A DNA stretch of 32,412 nt from Enterococcus avium ATCC 14025 (GTDB lineage: Bacteria > Bacillota > Bacilli > Lactobacillales > Enterococcaceae). The notes beneath the pieces were generated by a model, which made no database searches, was not told the DNA's origin, and worked only from the letters and a program-made list of their open reading frames with translations. Numbering within the stretch: the first letter of the stretch is position 1; the number at the start of each line of letters is the position of its first letter. The position numbers were made by a program, and so were the translations under genes. The stretch is from contig NZ_KE136365.1 of assembly GCF_000406965.1 (NCBI RefSeq), positions 369,040-401,451 on the forward strand. The letters are read 5' to 3'. Shown here one piece after another: positions 25,714-32,412 of the stretch.

Positions 25714-25744
25714 TTGAATTCCCTTTAAGAAATCGTTGAATAAA

Positions 25745-25772
25745 TTGTCCCTTAGTCAAAACATGATATAAT
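25745..25772 (+). promoter_or_regulatory. Promoter of the PAP2-mnmL-mnmM unit
   Basis: TTGTCC (25745-25750) and a perfect TATAAT (25767-25772) are separated by 16 bases. It diverges from the leuS promoter, about 30 bases away. Confidence 0.7.
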
Positions 25773-25806
25773 ACTTCTGTTTAGAAAGGATGAATCAGAG
25801 AAAACA

Positions 25807-26463
25807 ATGAAAAATAAATCAATCTATCAATTAATCGGCAGTTTTACCCTGCTGTTTTTTGCGGCACTGTGTTACATCGTCCGTTTTTATCCAGAAACAT
25901 TAAATGGTTTTGATCGGAGTATCATCCATGCGGTCCATCAGCTGTATCCGCAGATGAACGGCTATTTTTTATGGGTGACAAAATTTGCTAATCCAATTAC
26001 CGTTGTCATCTTAACATTGGTATTTGTTGGTTTATTCTATTTCAATAAACAAAAGATTACGGCCCTTTGGTTAGCCATTACTATGGCATTGATTAGTGGT
26101 ATCGGCAATCATCTGCTGAAACTTTTCTTTCATCGAGCGCGCCCAACGATCTTGCCCCACATGGTGACAGAGCACAGCTTTAGTTTTCCTAGTGGTCACG
26201 CAACAGCTAGTACCTTATTATATGGTACATTGATTTTTGTTATTGCTCTATTCTTCAAAGAAAAAACACCACGTTTGACTGCTCAGATCGTCGTTGGTTT
26301 ATTGATTCTAAGTATTATAATCAGCCGTATCTATCTTGGTGTTCATTATCCAAGCGACGTCCTCGCTGGAATGCTTTTTGGTAGCAGTTGGCTACTATTC
26401 ACGTATCCTTATTACAAACAGAAAAAATTAATCTATGATCTAAAAACGATTAGGAGAAATTAA
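25807..26463 (+). CDS. PAP2-family membrane phosphatase
   Basis: A 218-residue membrane protein with about six helices. The three phosphatase motifs are visible: KLFFHRARP (105-113), PSGH (128-131) and SRIYLGVHYPSD (173-184) with the catalytic histidines 131 and 180. Such enzymes remove phosphate from lipid phosphates such as undecaprenyl diphosphate or phosphatidylglycerophosphate; which one cannot be said. The ribosome-binding site is weak: AAAGGA lies 17 bases before ATG, with only GAGA closer. Its stop directly abuts the start of mnmL (TAAATG), so the three genes are very likely one transcript. Confidence 0.88.
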   Translation: MKNKSIYQLIGSFTLLFFAALCYIVRFYPETLNGFDRSIIHAVHQLYPQMNGYFLWVTKFANPITVVILTLVFVGLFYFNKQKITALWLAITMALISGIGNHLLKLFFHRARPTILPHMVTEHSFSFPSGHATASTLLYGTLIFVIALFFKEKTPRLTAQIVVGLLILSIIISRIYLGVHYPSDVLAGMLFGSSWLLFTYPYYKQKKLIYDLKTIRRN

Positions 26464-27444
26464 ATGACTTTTCAATATACTGACGATCCAACCAAACGTT
26501 ACCATTCATGGAATTATGCCTTGCGCCAACAATTCGGTGGGAAAATTTTTAAGGTTCCCGTTGATGGTGGTTTTGATTGTCCCAACCGTGATGGTACGGT
26601 TGCCCATGGCGGCTGTACATTTTGCAGCGTTTCTGGTTCTGGTGATATGATTGTTGCACCAAGTGATCCGCTGCCTCAACAGTTTCACAAAGAAATCGAC
26701 ATGATGCATCAAAAATGGCCCCATGTCAATCAATACATCGTTTACTTTCAAAATTTTACAAACACCCACGCCCCTGTAGAAGTAATCCGCGAACGCTTTG
26801 AGCAGGTTGTCAATCTTCCTGGTGTCGTTGGGTTATCTGTTGGTACTCGTCCCGACTGTTTGCCGCCAGAAGTGGTGGACTATTTAGCTGAATTGAATCA
26901 ACGTTTATATCTTTGGGTTGAATTGGGCCTGCAAACAACCTATGAAAGTACTAGTGATAAGATTAATCGTGCTCACGACTATCCAACTTATGTGGATGCA
27001 GTCGCGCGTCTACGTAAACATAATATCAATGTTTGCACTCACTTAATCAATGGTCTGCCGGGTGAGTCATTAGAGATGATGCGGGAAAATGTTCGCCGAA
27101 CGATTTTAGATTCCGATATTCAAGGAATCAAACTACATCTTCTGCATTTGATGCGTAATACCAAAATGCTGCGGGATTATGCAGAAGGACATTTACAACT
27201 GATGAGCAAAGACGATTATGTTTCTGTCATTTGCGATCAATTAGAGCTGATTCCTCAAGAAATTATTATTCATCGCTTGACCGGTGACGCTCCGTGGGAT
27301 TCATTAATTGGTCCCATGTGGAGTTTAAAAAAATGGGAAGTTTTAAACGCGATTGATCAAGAATTGATTCGTCGTGATTCCTATCAAGGAAAATTTGCTT
27401 TGAGAGGGGCATTTACTCATGCTGCTAACAGCTCTGCGGTATAG
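26464..27444 (+). CDS. mnmL: Radical SAM protein MnmL (YtqA), tRNA wobble-uridine modification
   Basis: A 326-residue radical SAM enzyme of the YtqA (TIGR01212) type. The 4Fe-4S cysteines are Cys39, Cys51 and Cys54 in the unusual spacing CPNRDGTVAHGGCTFC, distinct from the classic CX3CX2C. In Bacillus, YtqA/MnmL has been linked to converting the carboxymethylaminomethyl group at U34 of tRNA to the aminomethyl form, the step before MnmM. I give this from family knowledge. ATG with AGGAG upstream. The 3' end overlaps mnmM by 26 bases in another frame. Confidence 0.85.
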   Translation: MTFQYTDDPTKRYHSWNYALRQQFGGKIFKVPVDGGFDCPNRDGTVAHGGCTFCSVSGSGDMIVAPSDPLPQQFHKEIDMMHQKWPHVNQYIVYFQNFTNTHAPVEVIRERFEQVVNLPGVVGLSVGTRPDCLPPEVVDYLAELNQRLYLWVELGLQTTYESTSDKINRAHDYPTYVDAVARLRKHNINVCTHLINGLPGESLEMMRENVRRTILDSDIQGIKLHLLHLMRNTKMLRDYAEGHLQLMSKDDYVSVICDQLELIPQEIIIHRLTGDAPWDSLIGPMWSLKKWEVLNAIDQELIRRDSYQGKFALRGAFTHAANSSAV

Positions 27445-27982
27445 TCATCAATTGCTGAAGGAAATAGTAAACGAAGGTGATCACGTCATTGACGCTACGA
27501 TGGGCAATGGCAATGACACGTTATTTCTAGCAGAACTCGTCGGTACAACCGGTCAAGTTTACGCCTTCGATATCCAAGAGCAAGCGTTACAAAATACTCG
27601 TGACAAAATTTCTGACTATAGCGAGCGCACAACGCTATATCTTGCTGGACATGAAACGATTGAAGAAAAAATCTCAGCTGACCAACCAATTAAAGCCGCA
27701 ATTTTTAACCTCGGCTACCTACCAAAAAGCGATAAACAGATCGTCACCTTGCCCGAAACGACCAAACAAGCTATGACCGCCATCTTAAAACGGTTAACCA
27801 TTGGTGGTCGCATGATCATCGTCATTTATTATGGACACGAAGGTGGAGAAGCTGAAAAAAACGAAGTCCTGCATTATTGCCGAGCATTACCGCAGGAAAA
27901 ATTCAGCGTATTAAATTATCAATTTATCAATCAAAAGAATAATCCACCGATTTTATTGTGCGTAGAAGCTATTTCACATTGA
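27419..27982 (+). CDS. mnmM: tRNA 5-aminomethyl-uridine methyltransferase MnmM (YtqB)
   Basis: A 187-residue SAM-dependent methyltransferase of the YtqB family, older annotation rRNA methylase. The SAM loop is VIDATMGNGNDT (23-34), and NLGYLP stands in the place of the N-P-P-Y type catalytic motif. MnmM methylates nm5U to mnm5U at the tRNA wobble position, completing the pathway that MnmL feeds. The ATG lies inside the end of mnmL, with GAGAGGGG about 9 bases upstream, so the two proteins are probably made in a fixed ratio. Terminator follows. Confidence 0.87.
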   Translation: MLLTALRYSHQLLKEIVNEGDHVIDATMGNGNDTLFLAELVGTTGQVYAFDIQEQALQNTRDKISDYSERTTLYLAGHETIEEKISADQPIKAAIFNLGYLPKSDKQIVTLPETTKQAMTAILKRLTIGGRMIIVIYYGHEGGEAEKNEVLHYCRALPQEKFSVLNYQFINQKNNPPILLCVEAISH

Positions 27983-28011
27983 AACTATCATCTGCTACAA
28001 CATATATACCT

Positions 28012-28053
28012 AAAAAAGAGTGACTGATCAAAAACGATCAGTCACTCTTTTCA
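28012..28053. terminator. Bidirectional terminator between mnmM and the esterase gene
   Basis: A perfect 16-bp stem (28014-28029 with 28036-28051, arm AAAAGAGTGACTGATC), A-tract before and T-tract after. The esterase stop codon is inside the right arm. Confidence 0.9.
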
Positions 28054-28826
28054 TTCAACCATTCTAGAACACGCTTGATCCAAGTATCCCAAAATACCCA
28101 ATCATGTTTCCCAGTTCCTTCTTCAAAGGTTACATTGAGGTTCTTTTGCTTCAGTTTATGAGCCATGTATTGACTAGCCGGGAACAAATCATCTTCTGTT
28201 CCACAGGCCAAGAAAAAGCGTGGTGCTGTCTTTCCGCTATCAACCAGTTCATCCAATAATCGCAAAGGATCATTTTTTGACCCTTTGATCTGATCCAAGG
28301 GTCCGAAGATTCCTTGCCAATAAGCTTCATTTCGTACCAGCAATAAACTTTCTACATCAGATAAAACCACTGCCCCCGATAAAGAAGCCACCGCGGCAAA
28401 ATTCTCTGGTTTTGCCAAGCCTAGTTTCAATGCACCATAGCCACCCATGGATAACCCAGCTGCAAAAGTTTTTTCTCGTTTATGAGTCAATTGTGGAAAG
28501 AGCTCATGGACAATCGTTGGCAATTCCTCCGAAACAAACGTCCAATAGTTCATATCATACGTTGTATCAGTGTAAAAGCCAAGATCCGTCGAGGGCATCA
28601 CCACTGCCATCTGATATTCAGCCACATATCGCTCGATTGAAGTCCGGCGTTCCCAGACACTATGATTGCCACCCATGCCGTGTAATAAATATAAGACCGG
28701 AACATCTTCATTTACACCAATGGTTTCCGTTCCAATCTTCTTATGCGTCGTTTGTGGCAAAATCACGTTCATTGCTACTTCCATTTGTAAAACATTCGAG
28801 TAGACATTCACCTGTAAAAAAGCCAT
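28038..28826 (-). CDS. FrmB/EstA-like carboxylesterase
   Basis: A 262-residue alpha/beta hydrolase of the S-formylglutathione hydrolase/tributyrin esterase group. The nucleophile is Ser126 in GLSMGG. The acid is probably Asp212 or Asp213 (CGTEDDLF) and the base His241 (GKHDW). YLLHGMGGN carries the oxyanion loop. No signal peptide, so cytoplasmic. Lactobacillales homologues cleave short-chain acyl esters. The gene follows the DHA2 exporter gene by 21 bases on the same strand and probably shares its transcript. ATG with GGGGGAT upstream. Confidence 0.88.
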   Translation of the reverse strand: MAFLQVNVYSNVLQMEVAMNVILPQTTHKKIGTETIGVNEDVPVLYLLHGMGGNHSVWERRTSIERYVAEYQMAVVMPSTDLGFYTDTTYDMNYWTFVSEELPTIVHELFPQLTHKREKTFAAGLSMGGYGALKLGLAKPENFAAVASLSGAVVLSDVESLLLVRNEAYWQGIFGPLDQIKGSKNDPLRLLDELVDSGKTAPRFFLACGTEDDLFPASQYMAHKLKQKNLNVTFEEGTGKHDWVFWDTWIKRVLEWLNEKSD

Positions 28827-28847
28827 TCAGCTAGATCCCCCAGTTCT

Positions 28848-30326
28848 TTATTCTTCATTCAGTTTAACACTTCTCGTTTGTTTGCCAACCATAAAGCTAA
28901 AAATCAAGGCAAAAATAATCAGCAATAACCCAACAAAATATATCCAATGAAGGCTGGCAAAAAGAATATTACGTAGTTCCATTCGCAAGTTCGACTCAAT
29001 CTGTAAAGCCGTATGAGGATTAATCAAACGATTCATGATATCCAGATCCGTGATCCCAGCTTTTGTTAGCTGCTGCACGTTCGCAACGTTCAAAATAATT
29101 CCAAAAAGTGAAACCATGACTGTTTGACCGATTGTACGAGAAAGCGTATTGAAAGAAGTTGCCACCCCGATTTCTTCCTTCGGTACACTGGCCTGCGCTT
29201 CCACCGTTGTCGTTGTAACGGATAATCCGTAACCAACACCTAAGACACCCATAATGATGAAAAATAGCCAAAAAGGACTTTGTTGCGGCAATACCACTAA
29301 CGTTCCTCCACCGATCAAGATAATAATCAAGCCGCTAACGATAATCCATTTTGCAGAATACTTACGTAATAATTGACCTGATAAAAAGGAACCGTACATC
29401 CATACAATCGACATCGGCGCTAAGACCAAACCACCAATTCCGGCTGGCTTTCCTAGGACTCCCTGCATCCACATAGGAATATACACATCCAGTCCCATTA
29501 AAAAGCCGCTAATTAAAGCCGCGACAACATTCACACTAGCAAATGTCTTGTTATTGAACAGCTTCAAATTTATCACAGGATCTTCTGCTCGTTTTTCTGT
29601 TCGAATAAAGAGTATCAATGAGAAAATACTCACTGCAAATAAAGCAATAACTGATAACGAAAGACCTTCATCACCTAGCAGTTGAAAACCTAATAATAAG
29701 CTTAAAAGTGTCAGCATCAAGAACAAGCTTCCGAATATATCCATCTTTTTTGCTTGATGCTCTTTTTTCTCTTCAATAAAGAAATATTGCAGCAAACCGA
29801 TCAAAGCCAGTCCAATTGGTACATTAATAAAGAAAATCCAATGCCACCCAATCGTATCTACGATCAAACCACCAGCTAAAGGACCAAAAACACTAGCAAC
29901 GCCCCAAGCCGCACTCGTCAGCCCCAAAACCTTGGCCCGCTTTTCAATATCATAGAGATCGGCAATAATTGTCAAAGACACGGGCATAATTGCTCCAGCA
30001 CCGATTCCTTGAATCCCACGAGCAATAATCAACGTCAACATTTCATTAGACATCCCGCATAATGCCGATCCTAAAACAAATAATAAAATACCAACAATAA
30101 AAATTGGTTTTCTACCAATCTTATCTGCCAATTTTCCATAAATCGGTGTAATCATCGCATTTGTTAATAAATAGATGGAAAATACCCAGTTCATAATTTC
30201 AATTCCATGTAAACTACCCACGATCGTCGGCATGGCCGTCGTCACGATTGTACCTTCAATCGCAGACATAAATGTCGCGATAAATATTCCAGCAGTCACA
30301 ACCTTCACATTTGTTTTTCTATTCAT
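28848..30326 (-). CDS. DHA2-type MFS multidrug exporter
   Basis: A 492-residue major facilitator protein with about 14 helices, of the drug:H+ antiporter-2 type (LmrB/EmrB/QacA relatives). Motif A is GKLADKIGRKP and motif C is GPLAGGLIVD, the antiporter motif. I chose ATG 30326 over the in-frame TTG at 30338, because GGAGG lies between them at the right distance from the ATG. Its substrate is unknown. It is likely co-transcribed with the downstream esterase. The promoter region contains an inverted repeat CTTAT-N5-ATAAG, but no regulator gene is adjacent. Confidence 0.88.
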   Translation of the reverse strand: MNRKTNVKVVTAGIFIATFMSAIEGTIVTTAMPTIVGSLHGIEIMNWVFSIYLLTNAMITPIYGKLADKIGRKPIFIVGILLFVLGSALCGMSNEMLTLIIARGIQGIGAGAIMPVSLTIIADLYDIEKRAKVLGLTSAAWGVASVFGPLAGGLIVDTIGWHWIFFINVPIGLALIGLLQYFFIEEKKEHQAKKMDIFGSLFLMLTLLSLLLGFQLLGDEGLSLSVIALFAVSIFSLILFIRTEKRAEDPVINLKLFNNKTFASVNVVAALISGFLMGLDVYIPMWMQGVLGKPAGIGGLVLAPMSIVWMYGSFLSGQLLRKYSAKWIIVSGLIIILIGGGTLVVLPQQSPFWLFFIIMGVLGVGYGLSVTTTTVEAQASVPKEEIGVATSFNTLSRTIGQTVMVSLFGIILNVANVQQLTKAGITDLDIMNRLINPHTALQIESNLRMELRNILFASLHWIYFVGLLLIIFALIFSFMVGKQTRSVKLNEE

Positions 30327-30373
30327 TTTTTCCTCCAAATCTATTTTTCAATCTTTAGTTACTTTAACATAGA

Positions 30374-30404
30374 AGTATAACTTATTTCTCATAAGGCAGA
30401 ACAA
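30374..30404 (-). promoter_or_regulatory. Candidate promoter and operator of the exporter-esterase pair
   Basis: On the minus strand, TTGTTC (30404-30399) and TATACT (30379-30374) are 19 bases apart, longer than ideal. The spacer holds the inverted repeat CTTAT-N5-ATAAG (30381-30395). A promoter with long spacer and a central repeat can be a MerR-type arrangement, but this is only a resemblance. Confidence 0.35.
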
Positions 30405-30411
30405 AAATGCC

Positions 30412-30459
30412 TAAAAAAAGAGACAGTTCTATCAATCAATGATCAATAGAAACCGCCTC
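30412..30459 (-). terminator. Intrinsic terminator of metK
   Basis: A long imperfect stem (GAGGCGGTTTCTATTGA with its partner ending TGTCTC, G-U pairs and one bulge) followed on the minus strand by seven T (30419-30413). It lies about 30 bases past the metK stop. Confidence 0.82.
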
Positions 30460-30492
30460 GTGAACTCCATAAACATTTTATGTCTGTACGAT

Positions 30493-31683
30493 TTATTCTA
30501 GATTCAAACTTTTCTTCAACGCCTCGACTTTATCGATATGCTCCCAAGGTAGATCCACGTCTGTTCGACCAAAATGTCCATAAGCGGCTGTGTCGCTATA
30601 GATTGGACGCAACAAATCAAGCATTTCGATAATTCCTGCCGGACGCAAATCGAAGTTTTCTCGGATAGCACCAATCAATGCTTCTTCAGTAACCTTTGCT
30701 GTTCCGAAGGTATTGACTGAAATAGAAACAGGCTGTGCCACGCCAATCGCATAGGCAAGCTGCACCTCTACTTTTTCTGCTAAACCAGCAGCCACAATAT
30801 TTTTCGCAATATAACGAGCCGCATAAGATGCAGAACGGTCTACTTTAGTTGCATCTTTCCCAGAAAAAGCACCGCCTCCGTGACGTGAATAACCACCATA
30901 AGTATCAACGATTATTTTACGTCCAGTCAATCCCGCATCCCCTTGAGGCCCACCAATCACAAAACGACCTGTGGGATTAATAAAATATTTCGTTTTATCA
31001 TCCAATAATTCAGCAGAAATTTCATGTTTGATTACTTTTTCCATGACATCTTTTTGAATCGTCTCGTTATCAACAGCATCATTGTGTTGAGTACTGATAA
31101 CAACTGTATCAACACGCAATGGTTTTCCATTTTCGTCGTATTCAACAGTCACTTGAGACTTTGCATCTGGACCAAAATAAGCTACCTCCCCAGATTTGCG
31201 CAAATCAGCTAAACGTTTCACTAAATGATGACTCAATGAAATAGGCAGTGGCATCAGTTCAGGTGTCTCATTCACCGCAAAACCAAACATTAGTCCCTGA
31301 TCTCCAGCACCGATATCATCCAATAGTTCTTCTTTACCACGAGTTTCTAAAGCATCATCAACACCTTGTGCAATATCCGGTGATTGTTCATCGATTGCCA
31401 CTAAAACAGCAACATTGTCACCATCAAACCCAAATCTTGACTCTGTATAACCAATGCGTTTAATCGTTTCGCGCACCACTTTTTGGATATCTACATACGC
31501 CGAAGTAGAGATTTCTCCAAAAACTAAAACAAGCCCAGTCGTTACAGACGTTTCACATGCAACTCTGGCTTTTGGATCCTTTTCTAAAATTGCATCCAAA
31601 ATAGCATCACTGATTTGATCAGCAACCTTATCCGGATGTCCTTCTGAAACTGATTCAGATGTAAATAAACGACGTTCTTCCAT
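30493..31683 (-). CDS. metK: S-adenosylmethionine synthetase
   Basis: A 396-residue enzyme that makes SAM from methionine and ATP, a cytoplasmic tetramer. GHPDK at 15-19 holds the catalytic histidine, [10 protein letters not shown] is the ATP signature, and GGGAFSGKD the phosphate-binding loop. Length is standard. ATG behind GGGGGA, which is the Shine-Dalgarno sequence masked by the SMK-box riboswitch when SAM is abundant. It supplies the methyl donor used by MnmM and the radical SAM cofactor used by MnmL, encoded a few kilobases away. Transcribed alone. Confidence 0.98.
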   Translation of the reverse strand: MEERRLFTSESVSEGHPDKVADQISDAILDAILEKDPKARVACETSVTTGLVLVFGEISTSAYVDIQKVVRETIKRIGYTESRFGFDGDNVAVLVAIDEQSPDIAQGVDDALETRGKEELLDDIGAGDQGLMFGFAVNETPELMPLPISLSHHLVKRLADLRKSGEVAYFGPDAKSQVTVEYDENGKPLRVDTVVISTQHNDAVDNETIQKDVMEKVIKHEISAELLDDKTKYFINPTGRFVIGGPQGDAGLTGRKIIVDTYGGYSRHGGGAFSGKDATKVDRSASYAARYIAKNIVAAGLAEKVEVQLAYAIGVAQPVSISVNTFGTAKVTEEALIGAIRENFDLRPAGIIEMLDLLRPIYSDTAAYGHFGRTDVDLPWEHIDKVEALKKSLNLE

Positions 31684-31760
31684 TATAAATATTCCCCCTA
31701 ATTTTTATTCGGTTACAAGGAATCTCTGAATAATTCAGAGCCTATCGGGAACTTGCAACG
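31684..31760 (-). ncRNA. SMK-box (SAM-III) riboswitch of metK
   Basis: On the minus strand the leader carries AAGTTCCCGATAGG, then the hairpin CTCTGAATTATTCAGAG, then CCTTGTAACCGA, and finally AGGGGGAA, the metK ribosome-binding site. These are the conserved blocks of the SMK box of Lactobacillales metK genes, where SAM binding pairs the anti-SD with the SD and blocks translation. The variable middle hairpin is a perfect 6-bp stem. Confidence 0.93.
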
Positions 31761-31765
31761 TCTCG

Positions 31766-31793
31766 ATTATAACAGAAAAATAGCCTCTGTCAC
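31766..31793 (-). promoter_or_regulatory. Promoter of metK
   Basis: On the minus strand, GTGACA (31793-31788) and a perfect TATAAT (31771-31766) are separated by 16 bases. Transcription would start just before the SMK box. Confidence 0.75.
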
Positions 31794-31840
31794 TAATAAA
31801 CCGTCATTAAACCTGAAAATTTATGGAAATTCGTTTTCAA

Positions 31841-31848
31841 ACAAAAAA
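31841..31848. repeat. Target-site duplication, left copy
   Basis: ACAAAAAA, identical to the eight bases after the right end of the element (32096-32103). Eight bases is the duplication length usual for ISL3-family insertion. Confidence 0.8.
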
Positions 31849-31925
31849 GGTTCTATAATATTTTGTGTTGGTGAAAAATCGACTTCGATTTTCTACCAAC
31901 ACTTTTTCTTCGTTTCAACTCAAAA

Positions 31926-31985
31926 AGAGACTCACTTTTGGTAAAATTTAGTCGACCAAAACATCACCCTACCAAAGGAGTCTCT
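31926..31985 (+). promoter_or_regulatory. Hairpin masking the transposase ribosome-binding site
   Basis: AGAGACTC (31926-31933) pairs with GAGTCTCT (31978-31985), extended by CTTTTGGTA with TACCAAAG and one bulge. The SD AAAGGAG (31974-31980) is inside the stem, seven bases before the ATG. A transcript entering from outside would fold this way and be poorly translated. Confidence 0.65.
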
Positions 31986-31987
31986 CA

Positions 31988-32050
31988 ATGGATAATCATA
32001 CTAGAAAATTACTCGAATTAACAGATAAACATTTATTTTTTTCGGACTAA
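31988..32050 (+). pseudogene. Truncated transposase remnant (ISL3-like)
   Basis: An ATG with SD AAAGGAG opens a frame of only 20 codons, MDNHTRKLLELTDKHLFF followed by two codons and a stop. The first 18 residues look like the N-terminus of ISL3-family transposases. The last codons run into the right-end sequence, so the deletion junction is near 32040. Confidence 0.7.
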
Positions 32051-32095
32051 GTTTTATTCAAATTTGTCTCCACCAACACGATTTGACGAAGAGCC

Positions 32096-32103
32096 ACAAA
32101 AAA
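32096..32103. repeat. Target-site duplication, right copy
   Basis: ACAAAAAA, the partner of 31841-31848. It lies in the T-tract of the tRNA operon terminator, read on the minus strand. Confidence 0.8.
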
Positions 32104-32125
32104 AAAGAGACGTTTAAAACGTCTC
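32098..32125 (-). terminator. Intrinsic terminator of the tRNA operon
   Basis: GAGACG (32107-32112) pairs with CGTCTC (32120-32125), with further A-T pairs possible in the loop, followed on the minus strand by nine T. It starts four bases past tRNA-Glu. The ISL3-like element is inserted at its T-tract. Confidence 0.88.
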
Positions 32126-32129
32126 AAAA

Positions 32130-32201
32130 TGACCCGTACGGGACTCGAACCCGTGTTACCGCCGTGAAAGGGCGGTGTCTTAACCGCTTGACCAACGGGC
32201 C
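32130..32201 (-). tRNA. tRNA-Glu (UUC)
   Basis: A 72-nt tRNA with a complete cloverleaf. Acceptor GGCCCGT pairs with ACGGGTC (one G-U). The anticodon loop CTTTCAC gives anticodon UUC. The T arm has GGTTCGAGTCC. The discriminator base is A and CCA is not encoded. Last gene of the operon. Confidence 0.96.
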
Positions 32202-32214
32202 ATATATCAAAAAA

Positions 32215-32302
32215 CGGAGAAGGAGGGATTTGAACCCTCGCGCCGGTTTCCCGACCTACACCCTTAGCAGGGGCGCCTCTTCAGCCACTTGAGTACTTCC
32301 CC
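32215..32302 (-). tRNA. tRNA-Ser (GCU)
   Basis: An 88-nt tRNA with the long variable arm of serine tRNAs. Acceptor GGGGAAG pairs with CTTCTCC, discriminator G. The anticodon loop CTGCTAA gives GCU, reading AGC/AGU. No encoded CCA. It is 13 bases upstream of tRNA-Glu. Confidence 0.96.
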
Positions 32303-32323
32303 AAAAACCAAAAAGATTTTTAA

Positions 32324-32397
<74 letters not shown>

Positions 32398-32412
32398 TTC
32401 TTAAAAACTAAA

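Larger units (their letters stand above)
31849..32095 (+). mobile_element. Internally deleted ISL3-like element (247 bp, MITE-like)
   Basis: Both terminal repeats are present: the left begins GGTTCTATAATATTTTGTG and the right (reverse complement) begins GGCTCTTCGTCAAATCGTG. They match in 16 of 25 bases, with GTGTTGGTG shared at the inner end. An 8-bp duplication ACAAAAAA flanks it. Inside are a transposase leader and about the first 18 transposase codons, then the right end; the rest of a transposase gene of normal size is missing. It cannot move by itself but keeps the ends a related transposase would need. It sits between metK and the tRNA operon. Confidence 0.85.

Noticed and set aside
30327-30338. 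Upstream TTG start for the DHA2 exporter gene
   Set aside because: The extra codons contain GGAGG, which is properly spaced as the ribosome-binding site of ATG 30326.
31753-31944. A 63-codon plus-strand frame over the metK promoter and the insertion element end
   Set aside because: It crosses the riboswitch promoter and the element boundary, with no ribosome-binding site and no family resemblance.
32083-32292. A 69-codon plus-strand frame across the tRNA genes
   Set aside because: It is antisense to tRNA-Glu and most of tRNA-Ser. Peptides with DPYGTRTRV and RRRDLNPRAG are the usual artefacts of translating the reverse of tRNA genes.

Overview
This window is a stretch of low-GC Gram-positive chromosome, most likely from Enterococcus or a close relative in the Lactobacillales. 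The evidence is an SMK-box (SAM-III) leader on metK, a MurE with a DDPN motif instead of the DNPR motif of diaminopimelate enzymes, a YhaO-YhaN-YhaM cluster, a leucine T-box on leuS, and strong AGGAGG ribosome-binding sites. I do not assign a species. Most of the content is housekeeping. I see no prophage, CRISPR array, toxin-antitoxin pair or defence island.

Layout, left to right. Positions 1-205 are the end of an ISL3-like insertion sequence running off the left edge. Then, mostly on the minus strand: a BceR/BceS-type two-component system followed by a GRP-family sugar transporter (254-2901); a cysteine-free HesB/YqkB-like protein and a phosphohexomutase (2999-4938); a CtpE-like P-type ATPase (5174-7594); a GNAT acetyltransferase starting with GTG (7760-8269); the translationally coupled yhaO-yhaN-yhaM operon (8401-13143); an orphan 60-aa protein (13484-13666, plus strand); a YheA/YlbF-family protein and a class A penicillin-binding protein (13714-16324).

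The middle has an RluA/RluD-type pseudouridine synthase (plus), a secreted LysM wall protein (minus), a MurJ/SpoVB-like flippase (minus) divergent from murE (plus), and a FabK-like flavoprotein (minus). Several of these serve the cell envelope: the PBP, LysM protein, flippase and MurE. leuS follows with its T-box leader. Divergent from it are a PAP2 phosphatase and the tRNA wobble-uridine pair mnmL-mnmM (plus). A DHA2-type exporter and an FrmB-like esterase form a minus-strand pair, then comes metK with its SAM riboswitch. The right edge holds a 247-bp internally deleted ISL3-like element with an 8-bp target duplication and the end of a tRNA operon (Ile-Ser-Glu, minus strand).

The most notable non-textbook observations concern the two ISL3-like elements. 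Their terminal repeats are nearly the same. Both carry a leader hairpin that can hide the transposase ribosome-binding site. Both sit in or next to the U-tract of an intrinsic terminator. The right-hand copy has lost almost all of its transposase gene but keeps both ends, so it resembles a young MITE.
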